Notes under the pieces: model-generated | What the model was told of the DNA's origin: nothing | The model's input: only the letters and a program-made list of their open reading frames with translations | The model's database searches: none | Source: Poseidonocella sp. HB161398 | Lineage (GTDB): Bacteria; Pseudomonadota; Alphaproteobacteria; Rhodobacterales; Rhodobacteraceae | NCBI RefSeq assembly: GCF_005870025.1 | Contig: NZ_VATA01000002.1 | Span: 62,001 to 126,000, forward strand | Length of the DNA stretch: 64,000 bases | Direction of reading: 5' to 3' | Translations under genes and position numbers: made by a program | In this document: one piece after another, positions 9,920-20,569 of the stretch | How positions within the stretch are numbered: the stretch's first letter is position 1 | Layout: every line of letters begins with the position of its first letter

Positions 9920-10348
9920 GGGTCAGAACACTCCTGTCACGGGCGACCGGAAGGCGGCACGCGTCGCGTCTCCGCCATCCTGCCTGTGCGCGGCTTCCTT
10001 CCGGGCTATCCCGAAAGCCTTAGGCAAAACTTGAGAGAGCTGCGGCGAAAACGCCCGAGGCGGGAAAAACGCCAGGCTACGGGGCCAACCTGCCCGATCT
10101 TTCGGCACATGCACAGAAACCGACATCCGGAAACTCACTGCTCGGTTTCCTCCCGTGCCACCAAGGTAGCATGGGGCGGCAGCGGATCCCGCTCTGGCAG
10201 AAGGAATTTCGCTGCAATGCAGCGTTACCGCCGATCCCTGCCCGTTTTCCGGGCAGAGACCGCAAAAAAGGCGCAGCGGACGGATCGCTGCGCCTGATCC
10301 GCGTGGCCGGGACGCCCTGCCCCGGTTCTGTCCCGGGTCAGCCCGGTG
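9920..10348. other. 429-bp gap between ureC and the DUF1127-like gene
   Basis: Holds the ureC terminator (10264-10294) near its ureC end. The rest should carry the promoter of the DUF1127-like/ureEFG unit, but no confident promoter, tRNA or ORF could be recognised. Confidence 0.5.
10264..10294 (-). terminator. Intrinsic terminator after ureC
   Basis: On the minus strand, GGCGCAGCG pairs with CGCTGCGCC around a 7-nt loop and is followed by TTTTTT (10264-10269). It lies about 55 bp past the ureC stop and separates ureC transcription from ureEFG. Confidence 0.9.
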
Positions 10349-12058
<1,710 letters not shown>

Positions 12059-12256
12059 GGAGGGCTCCCTCAGTCTCGGGTCTTGGTCGCGCCTACCTGA
12101 CACGAAAGCCGGGCCGGTCCGCAAGGGGGCAGCGTTGCGGCAGGTTGCGCCCTCCGGAGGATGCCCGGAAATCAGGCACATGCGCGGCCCCGTCCCGTTG
12201 CCCGCGGGGCCCGCCGCGTCTAGTCTCGGAGGAGACCGTCATTCCGGAGCACGTCC

Positions 12257-12808
12257 ATGTCCTTTCGACCCGCCCTCGTTCCCGCCGTCGCCCTTGCCGC
12301 GCTCGGCCTCCTGGCCGCCTGCGACCCCGAGCCGGGCACGGGCAGCGCAAGCTCGGCCTCCAGCAGCAGCGCCGCGACAAGCAGCGACCCGGTGACCGCA
12401 GAGGTGCAGCGCCGCGCCGCTGCGATGTGCAACGCCGACCCCTCCCGCGCAGGCGACTGCGCGCCGGTGGTCGCCTGCTTCGGCGAGAGCGGACCCGCGC
12501 TGGTCGGGCGCAGCTACCTGTCGCAGGGCGGCCGCCTCTCGGCCGAGGGCACCGGCGGGCTCAGCTGCACCGGCGGCGTGCTGCCGACGGTCAGCCGCTC
12601 CGTCGCGCGGGTGCATCTGACCTGCTCGGATGGCAGCGTGGTGGATTTCCAGTTCCGCACCGCCAGCCCGGGCAACCTGCGCGGCCAGGGCGTGACCCAG
12701 AACGGCGTGCCGCTGACCATCTGGTCGGGGCGCAACATGTGGCGCGATTTCGACGCGCCCGGCAATGCGGCGGGCCGCGCCTGCGTGAAGGCCGGGCTGG
12801 GTCTCTGA
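12257..12808 (+). CDS. Predicted lipoprotein inserted between ureB and ureC
   Basis: A 183-aa protein with an N-terminal hydrophobic segment and a lipobox ending at Cys22 (ALGLLAAC), then a Ser/Ala linker (residues 30-45). The mature domain has four further cysteines likely to form disulphides (MCNADPSRAGDC, VACFGE, GLSCTGG, LTCSDGS). No family is recognised with confidence. It lies on the strand opposite to the urease genes and is divergent from ureC. Membrane attachment is inferred from the lipobox only. Confidence 0.7.
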   Translation: MSFRPALVPAVALAALGLLAACDPEPGTGSASSASSSSAATSSDPVTAEVQRRAAAMCNADPSRAGDCAPVVACFGESGPALVGRSYLSQGGRLSAEGTGGLSCTGGVLPTVSRSVARVHLTCSDGSVVDFQFRTASPGNLRGQGVTQNGVPLTIWSGRNMWRDFDAPGNAAGRACVKAGLGL

Positions 12809-12829
12809 CCCCGCCCGCGGGGCCCGCGC

Positions 12830-13189
12830 TCAGATCACCGAGTAGCGCAGCCCCGCCTGGCCCAGCCGCCTGGCATTCGCGGCGGTGCGGTTGCGCAGCG
12901 GCGCCACCGCCGCGGACAGGACCTGGTCGAAGCGCGCGCCGAGGCTCGCGGCGGTGATCGCCGCGCCGGTGGCCTCGGCGAAGCCCAGGGATTTCTCCAG
13001 CATCATCAGCCCGGGTTCGTCGGGCTCCATGTGCCAGATGCCGCCCAGGCCCAGAAGGCGCATGGCGATCACCGCCTGGGACTCGGCGCCGAGCCACATC
13101 AGGTCGAAGCCGAGCTTCATCACATCATGCGGGATCGAGGGAACGTCGTCGGAAAGCGAGGGGGCAAGCGCGGCCTCGGAGGGGGACAT
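12830..13189 (-). CDS. Conserved-looking helical protein, unknown function
   Basis: A 119-aa protein, predicted largely helical and alanine-rich (VIAMRLLGLGGIWHMEPDEP; LGFAEATGAAITAASLGAR). Such small Ala-rich proteins are sometimes found next to phasin-like genes in Rhodobacterales. The context here, downstream of a PHA-granule-like protein on the same strand, fits that, but no domain is recognised. A terminator at 13288-13318 separates the two genes, so it may be transcribed on its own. Confidence 0.55.
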   Translation of the reverse strand: MSPSEAALAPSLSDDVPSIPHDVMKLGFDLMWLGAESQAVIAMRLLGLGGIWHMEPDEPGLMMLEKSLGFAEATGAAITAASLGARFDQVLSAAVAPLRNRTAANARRLGQAGLRYSVI

Positions 13190-13287
13190 GGCAACTCCTT
13201 GCGGTCGGTGGACCTTACGTAATCGTTATACTATGGCAAAAGCGTTGACGTTTTCCGCCTGCCCCATTTGACGCATGTCCCGGCAGA

Positions 13288-13318
13288 CGAAAAGGCGTGC
13301 CCCGCGGGACACGCCTTT
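13288..13318 (-). terminator. Intrinsic terminator after the phasin-like gene
   Basis: On the minus strand AAAGGCGTG and CACGCCTTT form a 9-bp stem continued inside by CCC/GGG, followed by a T-run (complement of 13288-13293). It lies about 36 bp beyond the stop of the gene that ends at 13354. Confidence 0.85.
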
Positions 13319-13353
13319 GCCGTATAGTGCTGAAAATGCGCCGTATTCTGCGG

Positions 13354-14142
13354 CTATTTCTTGTCTTCGGTCTTGCTGGCCGCGGGCGCGGCCCGGCGGC
13401 GGCGCGGCGCGGCGGGTTTGGCATCGCCCTCGGCGACGGCCGGTTTCGCTGCGGTGCGGCGGCGAGTCGCCGGCTTCGCGGCGGTCGCGGTGCCGCTGCT
13501 CGCGGCGGCCTTCGCCGCGGGCTTGGCGGCGGTGCGGCGCGCGGGCGCCTTCTTGGCCGGCGCGGCTGCCTCGGCTTGCGGCGCGGGCGCGGCGGCCGGT
13601 GCTGCGGCGGCAGCGGGCTTCGGCGCCTCCGCCGGTTTCGGCGCTTCGGGCGCAGCCTCGGCCTTCGGTGCCGGAGCGGGCGCAGGCGCCTCTGCCTTCG
13701 GCGCTTCGGGCGCAGGCTCGGCCTTCGGTGCCGGAGCGGGCGCAGGCGCCTCTGCCTTCGGCGCTTCGGGCGCAGGCTTGGCAGCCTCGGCCTTCGGCGC
13801 GGCAGCGGCGGCTTTCGCCGGCGCTTTCGGCGCGGCCTTGCGCGCGGGCTTGGCGGTCGGCTTCTTCGGCGCATCGGCGGTCGGCGTGCCTGCGGGCACG
13901 GCGCGCAGCACCGGCTTCTCGGCCGCGGGCTTCGGCGCGGGCTCTGCGGCGGGCGCGGTGGTCACCGGCGCGGGCTTCGCCGCCTCGTCCTTCAGCTGGC
14001 GCGCGGCGCTCAGCCCGAAATCCCATGCGCTGCAGGCGCTGACCATCTTCATGGTCATGTCCATCTGCGCCTCGGCCGAACGCAGCCACAGCTCCATGCC
14101 GTTGCGCCACATGTCCATCGGGGTCACGAATTGTTTCTGCAT
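13354..14142 (-). CDS. PHA-granule/phasin-like protein with histone-H1-like tail
   Basis: A 262-aa protein. Residues 1-50 form an amphipathic helical head (MQKQFVTPMDMWRNGMELWL...MDMTMKMVSACSAW) resembling the phasin/PhaM type. The remaining 200 residues are an Ala-Pro-Lys-rich low-complexity tail, with AEAPKAEAPAPAP units in the middle and [23 protein letters not shown] near the end. That plan (granule-binding head, histone-like basic tail) is known from PhaF and PhaM, which link polyhydroxyalkanoate granules to DNA. The start at 14142 is chosen because the upstream extension to 14211 would overlap the ureB stop. Function is inferred from composition and architecture. Confidence 0.6.
   Translation of the reverse strand: MQKQFVTPMDMWRNGMELWLRSAEAQMDMTMKMVSACSAWDFGLSAARQLKDEAAKPAPVTTAPAAEPAPKPAAEKPVLRAVPAGTPTADAPKKPTAKPARKAAPKAPAKAAAAAPKAEAAKPAPEAPKAEAPAPAPAPKAEPAPEAPKAEAPAPAPAPKAEAAPEAPKPAEAPKPAAAAAPAAAPAPQAEAAAPAKKAPARRTAAKPAAKAAASSGTATAAKPATRRRTAAKPAVAEGDAKPAAPRRRRAAPAASKTEDKK
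13638..13777. repeat. 60-bp tandem repeat inside the phasin-like gene
   Basis: Two complete units and part of a third with an exact 60-bp period, differing by one base between the first two copies. They encode 20-residue [17 protein letters not shown]-type units of the tail. Because the period is a multiple of three, copy-number change would alter length without frameshift. Confidence 0.9.
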
Positions 14143-14207
14143 GTCTCCCCATACTCCAAAGTTGGCCGGAAAGCTCGCCGCCTTGCCCGAACACATATTC
14201 ACGAACA

Positions 14208-14516
14208 TCATTCCAGCGCTCCCATCACCGCCTGGTTGAACCCGAAGACCTTGCGCGCGCCGCCCAGCGGCACCAGCCGCACCGTGCGGCTCTGCCCCGG
14301 CTCGAAGCGCACCGCGGTGCCCGCGGCGATGTCGAGCCGCTTGCCGCGGGCCGCGGCCCGGTCGAATTGCAGCGCGCCATTGGTCTCGGCGAAATGGTAG
14401 TGGCTGCCGACCTGGACCGGACGGTCGCCTGCATTGGCCACCTCCAGCTCGGTGACATCGGCGCCGTCGTTGAGGGTGATGTCGCCCTCGGCGGTCATCA
14501 CTTCTCCTGGAATCAT
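14208..14516 (-). CDS. ureB: Urease subunit beta
   Basis: A 102-aa structural subunit. The opening [18 protein letters not shown] and the core [34 protein letters not shown] are diagnostic, and the length matches separate beta subunits (about 101 aa). The start at 14516 is supported by the MIPGE start of the family. It is separated from ureA by 291 bp. Confidence 0.96.
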   Translation of the reverse strand: MIPGEVMTAEGDITLNDGADVTELEVANAGDRPVQVGSHYHFAETNGALQFDRAAARGKRLDIAAGTAVRFEPGQSRTVRLVPLGGARKVFGFNQAVMGALE

Positions 14517-14807
14517 GCGGAGCTCTCCGTTCTCTGCCCGTCCGGCCTGCCGCCGGTCCGGTTGTCCCTGCGCCTGCGGCGCATCGCGTGCCGGAGCGTG
14601 ACGGTCGCCGCAGATCCGCGGGTGCCGCTCCGTTCTGGACAGGCCGGACATGGTTGCCGCCCTGCCATGACTACCTTCGCAAAACCCCGGCCTGCTTCCA
14701 GTCCGTCGGCGCGCATGGCCAGACTAAACGCACCACTGCCCAAAGAATAGCCAAAAGCGAATGGAACGCGTCGATTCTGCAGCGCTACTTGGTCGCGAGC
14801 CCGGCGC
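14517..14807. other. 291-bp gap between ureA and ureB
   Basis: A longer spacer than normal within a urease operon. An open frame spans it on the minus strand, but its translation shows no recognisable family and an arginine-rich composition typical of shadow frames. No hairpin with a T-run or promoter is evident. Confidence 0.45.
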
Positions 14808-15110
14808 TCAGCGGATCGGGTGATGCACGGTGACAAGCTTGGTGCCGTCCGGGAAGGTCGCCTCCACCTGGACGTCATGGATCATCTCGGGGATGCCTTC
14901 CATGCATTGCGCGGCGGTGATCACATGGGCGCCGGCCTCCATCAGATCGGCGACCGAACGGCCGTCGCGCGCGCCCTCGACCACGAAATCGGTAATCAGC
15001 GCGATGGCTTCCGGGTGGTTGAGCTTCACCCCGCGCTCCAGCCGGTTGCGGGCGACCATCGCGGCGAGGCTGACCAGCAGCTTGTCCTTTTCGCGGGGGG
15101 TCAGATTCAT
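14808..15110 (-). CDS. ureA: Urease subunit gamma
   Basis: A 100-aa structural subunit starting [20 protein letters not shown], with the conserved [20 protein letters not shown] block and C-terminal [20 protein letters not shown]. Full length for a separate gamma subunit. A GAAGGACGG-like ribosome site precedes the start. Only 16 bp from ureD. Confidence 0.97.
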   Translation of the reverse strand: MNLTPREKDKLLVSLAAMVARNRLERGVKLNHPEAIALITDFVVEGARDGRSVADLMEAGAHVITAAQCMEGIPEMIHDVQVEATFPDGTKLVTVHHPIR

Positions 15111-15126
15111 GGGGGTCCGTCCTTCT

Positions 15127-15969
15127 TCAGATCGACCAGACGCGGGGCAAGGGCTGTCCCCGCAGATCGGTGAGCACATGCGCCATCCAGCGGCGCAGAT
15201 CATGGGGCCTTGCCGCGAGCGCGCGGATCACCAGCCGGCCGTCCCAACCCGAGACCGCGGCACGCAGCCCCTCCGCCTCGCAGAGCGGCCGCAGCCGCGG
15301 CGCCAGATCCTCCGCGCCGGGCGCGATCAGCGCGATCGTGGCCAGCGCGCGCGCGCCGCCGAGGCCCGAGGGCGCGCCGCGCTGCGCCAGGGTGCCGGTG
15401 CAGATCCGCAGGGGCTCGGCCAACACGGGGCGGCCGTCGCGGCGGATCATCCGGGTGTCGCGGAAATCGAGCTCTGCCAGCGTCTCGCCCATCGCCTCGC
15501 GGCCTAGCACGATGGACTCGCACCACAGGCATTCGGCATCGCCGTCCAGGTCGATCTCGGTCCGGCGGTGAAGCGCGGCGCGGTCGAAGAGAATCGTCTC
15601 CTGCGGCAGCCAGTCGAGCCGCGCCCCGGCGCCGGCGCGCAAGCGCACGCGCATCTCGGCCGGGCCGGTCTCGGCGAGGCTGGCATAGGCGCGTTCGGCG
15701 GTCTGCGTGGTCGCCACCGCGCGGGTGCCGGGCGCGAGATCGAGCGAGAAGCCGATCCGGTCGCCGCCGGTGAGCCCGCCCGCAGTGTTGAGGAAGACCA
15801 GCTCCGGCTCGGCGCGGTGCACCTTCGGCAGCATTGCCTTGGCCGAGCCCCGCTGCGCCAGCCGCTCCAGCACGGTGCGCCCGGATCTCAGCGCGAAGCT
15901 GACGGCGGCCGCGGCATCGACCCTTTGGCGGGGCGGGCGGGCGGCGGTCCTGGCGGTCTGGTCGAGCAT
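15127..15969 (-). CDS. ureD: Urease accessory protein UreD
   Basis: A 280-aa scaffold protein for nickel delivery to apo-urease. Typical blocks are [51 protein letters not shown] and [12 protein letters not shown]. First gene of the ureD-A-B run and divergent from pyrC, so its promoter should lie in 15970-16130. Confidence 0.95.
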   Translation of the reverse strand: MLDQTARTAARPPRQRVDAAAAVSFALRSGRTVLERLAQRGSAKAMLPKVHRAEPELVFLNTAGGLTGGDRIGFSLDLAPGTRAVATTQTAERAYASLAETGPAEMRVRLRAGAGARLDWLPQETILFDRAALHRRTEIDLDGDAECLWCESIVLGREAMGETLAELDFRDTRMIRRDGRPVLAEPLRICTGTLAQRGAPSGLGGARALATIALIAPGAEDLAPRLRPLCEAEGLRAAVSGWDGRLVIRALAARPHDLRRWMAHVLTDLRGQPLPRVWSI

Positions 15970-16130
15970 GGGCGTCCTTCGTTCTTCCGGGCCACACTAG
16001 CGGTTCCCGCCGCACTGGCAACAGTACCGCATCTCGCCGCAGCCTGCCGCCCGGGCGCGCGCCCGAATAATGTGCAGCCCCCTGCCCGGCCGCTCTTCCC
16101 TCCGTGACCGCGCGGGGCTAAAGCAGGCGC

Positions 16131-17171
16131 ATGACCGACACGCTCACGCTCCGCCGCCCCGACGACTGGCACCTGCATCTGCGCGATGGCGCGATGCTCG
16201 AGGCCGTCCTGCCCGAGACCACGCGCCATTTCGGCCGCGCGATCATCATGCCCAACCTGGTGCCCCCGGTGGTCACCCCGGCCGATGCCGCGGAATACCG
16301 CGACCGCATCCTGGCGGCGAAGCCCGACGGCTCGAAATTCCGCCCGCTGATGACGCTCTACCTGACCGAGACGACCGAGCCGCGCGACATCCGCGCCGCC
16401 GCCGAGATCGGGCTGATCACCGCGGTGAAGCTCTATCCGGCCGGGGCGACGACGAACTCCGCCTCGGGCGTGCGCGACCTGTCGAAGGTGCGCCGCGTGC
16501 TCGAGACCATGGCCCAGGTCGGCATCCCGCTGTGCTGCCATGGCGAGGTCACGGATCCGGCGATCGACATCTTCGACCGCGAGGCCGTGTTCATCGACAC
16601 CGTGCTCGACCCGCTGCGCCGCGACATCCCCGAGCTGCGCGTGGTGATGGAGCATATCACCACCTCGAACGCGGTGGACTACGTGTCGGCCTCGACCGGC
16701 AACCTCGGCGCGACGATCACCACGCACCACCTGATCATCGACCGCAACCACATCCTGGTGGGCGGGATCAAGCCGCATTACTACTGCCTGCCGGTGGCCA
16801 AGCGCGCGACCCATCGCGACGCGCTGGTGGCAGCGGCGACCTCGGGCGATCCGCGCTTCTTCCTCGGCACGGATTCCGCGCCGCACCTGACCAAGGACAA
16901 GGAAAGCGCCTGCGGCTGCGCCGGGGTGTTCTCCTCGACCAACACCATGTCCTGCCTGGCGCAGGTCTTCGAGAATGCCGGCGCGCTCGACAAGCTCGAA
17001 GGCTTCGCCTCGGTGAACGGGCCGAAATTCTACCGCCTGCCGCCGAACGAGGACACGATCACCCTGAAGAAGGGCGCGCCCGTCGACTACCCCGCGGCGA
17101 TCGAGACCGAGAACGGCCCCGTGACGGTCTTCGATCCGGGCTTCCCGCTCTACTGGCACGTCGAGGGCTGA
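16131..17171 (+). CDS. pyrC: Dihydroorotase (class II, PyrC type)
   Basis: A 346-aa zinc hydrolase that closes carbamoyl-aspartate to dihydroorotate in pyrimidine synthesis. Metal ligands His14 and His16 (WHLHLRDG), the carboxylated lysine at about residue 100 ([12 protein letters not shown]), CCHGEV, and [13 protein letters not shown] with the catalytic Asp are present. Full length. A possible weak terminator, GGGCCGC with loop TGCATT and GCGGCCC (17229-17248), follows about 60 bp downstream. pyrE lies 0.8 kb downstream on the same strand. Confidence 0.96.
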   Translation: MTDTLTLRRPDDWHLHLRDGAMLEAVLPETTRHFGRAIIMPNLVPPVVTPADAAEYRDRILAAKPDGSKFRPLMTLYLTETTEPRDIRAAAEIGLITAVKLYPAGATTNSASGVRDLSKVRRVLETMAQVGIPLCCHGEVTDPAIDIFDREAVFIDTVLDPLRRDIPELRVVMEHITTSNAVDYVSASTGNLGATITTHHLIIDRNHILVGGIKPHYYCLPVAKRATHRDALVAAATSGDPRFFLGTDSAPHLTKDKESACGCAGVFSSTNTMSCLAQVFENAGALDKLEGFASVNGPKFYRLPPNEDTITLKKGAPVDYPAAIETENGPVTVFDPGFPLYWHVEG

Positions 17172-17383
17172 CAGGCCTGCCGCCATCCGCCTGTCCGGTC
17201 CCCCGGGCGGGCGAAGGCCCGATGGTCCGGGCCGCTGCATTGCGGCCCCGGCCTTGATCTTGCGGCACATGCCGCGCGCCCGGCCCGGGCCGGAAATCCG
17301 ATTGACATCGGGAGACCGCAAGGCAGGCTGCCGATGCGCTCCGGCCCCGGGCCCTGAAGTTCCTGCTGCCGGAAGGCGCGGCG

Positions 17384-17728
17384 ATGTGCTACCTGCGGAG
17401 GCTTCCAGAGCCGATGGATTGGCGGCGGCTGCTCTTGAAGATCCTGGATTGGCACAGTCGGCACCCGTTTCTTGTGTCTCTGGCGATTCTCGCATCGGGC
17501 TTGGCGCTGCTGTTCGCGGGCATGCTGCTCCTGCCGGTTTTCCATGGAATCCTCGGCTCTCCATTAGACTTGATCCCCCTGATGCCCTCGATGCCCTTCA
17601 TCTATCTCGGTGTCGTGGCGAGCTCCGAGGCGATTCAGAAGGCCACGATCTTCAGGAACCGCAAGGATATCCGGATGCCGAAAACCGAGGCCATCATGGC
17701 CCGGTTGCGGAAAATGGCTGGCGGGTGA
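17384..17728 (+). CDS. Small membrane protein, unknown
   Basis: A 114-aa protein with two likely membrane segments (FLVSLAILASGLALLFAGML, about residues 29-53, and a weaker one around PLMPSMPFIYLGVVA) and a basic C-terminus. No family recognised. A second in-frame Met (17414, MDWRRLLLKIL) is an equally good start. The sequence is less GC-rich and less codon-biased than its neighbours, so transfer or weak expression is possible. It sits alone between pyrC and pyrE. Confidence 0.5.
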   Translation: MCYLRRLPEPMDWRRLLLKILDWHSRHPFLVSLAILASGLALLFAGMLLLPVFHGILGSPLDLIPLMPSMPFIYLGVVASSEAIQKATIFRNRKDIRMPKTEAIMARLRKMAGG

Positions 17729-17964
17729 CGGGGCGGTCCGGGTCATCGGCGGCGCCTGCGGAGAAACCGGGACGCGGCGTCCCGTCCCGGGTCAAATCCT
17801 GGCCGTGCCGACGTCCCGCGCCTTCTCCGGACGGCCGGGACCTGGCAAGGCGGCGGGCGCGGACCGCGATCCGTACCGGCCCCGGTGCGTTCCGTGCAGG
17901 GCTTTCCCGCGGCAGCGGAATGGGCTAGGGAGCGCCGAGTTTTTCACCGACGGAGCCCGCCCCC

Positions 17965-18642
17965 ATGATCCCCACCTCCTTCCCCTCGAACGAAGAGATG
18001 GCCCGCCTGACGGCGCGCGCGCTGCTGGAGATCGGCGCCGTGGATTTCCGTCCGGAAGAGCCCTTCACCCTGGCCTCCGGCCTGCCCTCACCGACCTATA
18101 TCGACTGCCGCAAGCTGATCAGCTATCCGCGCATCCGTGCAACGCTGATGGATTTCCTGGCCTGCAAGACCATGCGCGAGGCGGGCTTCGAGGCCTTCGA
18201 CAACGTGGCGGGCGGCGAGACTGCGGGCATCCCCTTCGCGGCCTTCATCGCCGAGCGCCTGGCGCTGCCGATGACCTATGTGCGCAAGAAGCCCAAGGGC
18301 TACGGCCGCAATGCCCGGATCGAGGGCGCGATGACCGAGGGGCAGCGGGTGCTGCTGGTCGAGGATCTGACGACCGATGGCGGCTCGAAGCTGAGCTTCG
18401 TCGACGCGATCCGCGACACCGGCGCGAGCTGCGCGCATACCTGCGTGATCTTCTCCTACGGCATCTTCCCGGAAATCACCGAGACGCTGGGCGACCATGG
18501 CGTGAAACTGACCGCGCTGTGCACCTGGTGGGACGTCTTCGCCGAGGCCGAAGCCTCCGGTGCGTTCAGCGCCGGGACGCTGGCCGGGGTGAAGGAATTC
18601 CTGGACGATCCGCGCGGCTGGCAGGCGGCCCGCAAGGGCTGA
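17965..18642 (+). CDS. pyrE: Orotate phosphoribosyltransferase
   Basis: A 225-aa enzyme that joins orotate and PRPP to give OMP. The PRPP-binding motif [14 protein letters not shown] is at about residue 128, with the flexible-loop sequence [17 protein letters not shown] before it and the family substrate motif [16 protein letters not shown] near the N-terminus. Convergent with the small gene at 18655, 12 bp away. Confidence 0.96.
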   Translation: MIPTSFPSNEEMARLTARALLEIGAVDFRPEEPFTLASGLPSPTYIDCRKLISYPRIRATLMDFLACKTMREAGFEAFDNVAGGETAGIPFAAFIAERLALPMTYVRKKPKGYGRNARIEGAMTEGQRVLLVEDLTTDGGSKLSFVDAIRDTGASCAHTCVIFSYGIFPEITETLGDHGVKLTALCTWWDVFAEAEASGAFSAGTLAGVKEFLDDPRGWQAARKG

Positions 18643-18654
18643 GCCGGGGGCGCG

Positions 18655-18927
18655 TCAGCGCGCCATCCCTGCATAGCGCGGCTCGCCCCGCGTCGAGACG
18701 GCCGCGAGACAGATCTCGCGCCCGTCGAGACGGAATTTCCTCGGGAATTTCCGTGCGTCGATCTCCACCTGCCACCATTGCAGCGGCTTCTCGTCGATCG
18801 TCCGCCGCGTGAAGAGCGCCTGGGCGTTGATCTCGTCGGCGATGCGGCTGCTGTCGAGCGGCTGGCCCGCCCTGAGCAGCACGTATTCCATCGCCTCGTG
18901 AAGGTAGAGCTCTCCGGTCCTTGCCAT
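18655..18927 (-). CDS. Small HARE-HTH-like winged-helix protein
   Basis: A 90-aa protein. The pattern LHEAMEYVLLRAGQPLDSSR, then ADEINAQALF, then ARKFPRKFRLDGREICLA resembles the HARE-HTH/winged-helix module (a helix, PL...I...I turn, then a beta hairpin with F.R..REI). No other domain. The start at 18927 (MARTGELYLHEA) is preferred over 18975 because similarity starts there. A role in DNA binding is inferred only from this resemblance. Confidence 0.55.
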   Translation of the reverse strand: MARTGELYLHEAMEYVLLRAGQPLDSSRIADEINAQALFTRRTIDEKPLQWWQVEIDARKFPRKFRLDGREICLAAVSTRGEPRYAGMAR

Positions 18928-19031
18928 GTTCCATGGTCTCCGTCTTCCGCGCATCTGCGCTTCCTGCGCAGGCATGAAAGACCGGATCCGGTGAAATCGT
19001 GGTTAACGCCGCCCGGAGCGGAGAGGAAGAG

Positions 19032-19051
19032 GCCCCGGATGTCTCCGGGGC
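19032..19051 (-). terminator. Hairpin after der, weak terminator
   Basis: GCCCCGGA / TCCGGGGC, 8-bp stem with a 4-nt loop, 10 bp past the der stop. The following minus-strand sequence is pyrimidine-rich (TCTTCCTCTC) rather than a pure T-run, so termination is likely but not certain. Confidence 0.55.
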
Positions 19052-19060
19052 GGGACAGGG

Positions 19061-20521
19061 CTATTTGCGCAGGTGCTTGTTCAGCCGCGAGGGGGTCGAC
19101 TTCTTGCGGCCCTTGAAGGGGTTCTGGTCGCTCTGCCCGCGGAACCACAGCCGGATCGGCGTGCCCGGCATGTCGAAATCCTGCCGCAGCCCGTTGACCA
19201 GGTAGCGCTTGTAGGCGTCGGGCAGCTTGTCGGGATGCGAGCACATCACCACGAAGCCCGGCGGCCGGGTCTTGGCCTGGGTCATGTAGCGCAGCTTGAT
19301 CCGGCGTCCGCCCGGTGCGGGCGGCGGATGCGCCTCGAGCATCGCGGTCAGCCAGCGGTTCAGCTGCGCGGTCGGAATGCGGCGGTTCCAGGTCATGTGC
19401 GCGCGCTCGATCGCCTCGCGCAGCCGGTCCATGCCGCGCCCGGTCTTGGCCGAGAGCGTCACCAGCGGTGCGCCGCGCAGCTGCGGCAGCAGCCGTTCGA
19501 ACGCGTCCTTCAGCTCGTGCAGCTTGTCCTGGCGGTGGGTTTCGAGATCCCACTTGTTGACGCCGATCACCACCGCGCGTCCCTCGCGCTCGGCAAGGTC
19601 GGCGATCCGCAGATCCTGCTGCTCGAAGGGGATCTCCACGTCGAGAAGCACCACCACGACCTCGGCGAAGCGCACGGCGCGCAGGCCGTCGCCGACCGAC
19701 ATCTTCTCGAGCCGGTCCTGGATCTTGGCCTTCTTGCGCATGCCCGCGGTGTCGAAGATGCGCACCGGGCGGCCGTCCCAGTCGACCTGGACCGAGATCG
19801 AGTCGCGGGTGATCCCCGCCTCGGGCCCGGTCAGCAGCCGGTCCTCGCCGAGAAGCTGGTTGATCAGCGTCGATTTCCCGGCATTCGGGCGGCCGACCAC
19901 GGCGACCTGCAGGGGCTTCGTCGGATCGTAGTCCGGGAAGACCTCGCCATCCTCGTCGGAGATGTCGATATCGGTCTCGGGCGCATGCTCGACGGAATCG
20001 GCGGCGGCGGCGGCGATCTCCTCGGCATGGGCTTCGGCGATCGGCTGCAGCATGGCGTAGAGTTCCGCCATGCCCTCGCCATGCTCGCCCGAGATCTGCA
20101 GGGGCTCGCCCAGGCCCAGCGAATAGGCCTCCAGCGCGCCCGCGGCGCCGGCGGCGCCCTCGGCCTTGTTGGCGGCCAGGATCACCGTCTTGGCGCGGCG
20201 GCGCAGGATGTCGGCGAAGAGCTCGTCATTCGCGGTCACCCCGGCGCGGGCGTCGATCATGAAGAGGCAGACATCGGACATGTCGACGGCCCGCTCGGTC
20301 AGGCGGCGCATGCGCCCCTGCAGGCTGTCATCGGTGGCGTCCTCGAGTCCGGCCGTGTCGATCACGGTGAACTTCAGGTCGCCAAGGCGCGCCTCGCCCT
20401 CGCGCAGGTCGCGCGTGACGCCCGGCTGGTCGTCGACCAGCGCGAGGCGGCGGCCGACGAGGCGGTTGAACAGGGTCGACTTGCCCACATTGGGGCGGCC
20501 GACGATGGCGAGCTTGAACAC
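19061..20521 (-). CDS. der: Ribosome biogenesis GTPase Der (EngA)
   Basis: A 486-aa tandem GTPase needed for 50S assembly. First G domain has [19 protein letters not shown] and NKAEG. Second has [23 protein letters not shown] and NKWDLE. A C-terminal KH-like domain ends in a basic tail ([16 protein letters not shown]). An acidic insert ([18 protein letters not shown]) lies between the G domains. Downstream of bamB, a common arrangement in proteobacteria. Confidence 0.97.
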   Translation of the reverse strand: MFKLAIVGRPNVGKSTLFNRLVGRRLALVDDQPGVTRDLREGEARLGDLKFTVIDTAGLEDATDDSLQGRMRRLTERAVDMSDVCLFMIDARAGVTANDELFADILRRRAKTVILAANKAEGAAGAAGALEAYSLGLGEPLQISGEHGEGMAELYAMLQPIAEAHAEEIAAAAADSVEHAPETDIDISDEDGEVFPDYDPTKPLQVAVVGRPNAGKSTLINQLLGEDRLLTGPEAGITRDSISVQVDWDGRPVRIFDTAGMRKKAKIQDRLEKMSVGDGLRAVRFAEVVVVLLDVEIPFEQQDLRIADLAEREGRAVVIGVNKWDLETHRQDKLHELKDAFERLLPQLRGAPLVTLSAKTGRGMDRLREAIERAHMTWNRRIPTAQLNRWLTAMLEAHPPPAPGGRRIKLRYMTQAKTRPPGFVVMCSHPDKLPDAYKRYLVNGLRQDFDMPGTPIRLWFRGQSDQNPFKGRKKSTPSRLNKHLRK

Positions 20522-20569
20522 CTTGGTCCCTCCTGAGAGATCAGGCGCCGTCCTTAGCGCATTCCGCCG

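Noticed and set aside
13638-13777. Possible CRISPR array
   Set aside because: The repeat units abut with no spacers, have a multiple-of-three period and lie in a coding frame. No cas genes are present.
13297-14400. Plus-strand open frames over the phasin-like gene
   Set aside because: Translations are pure Arg/Gly/Ala low complexity, produced by the repeated codons of the minus-strand gene.
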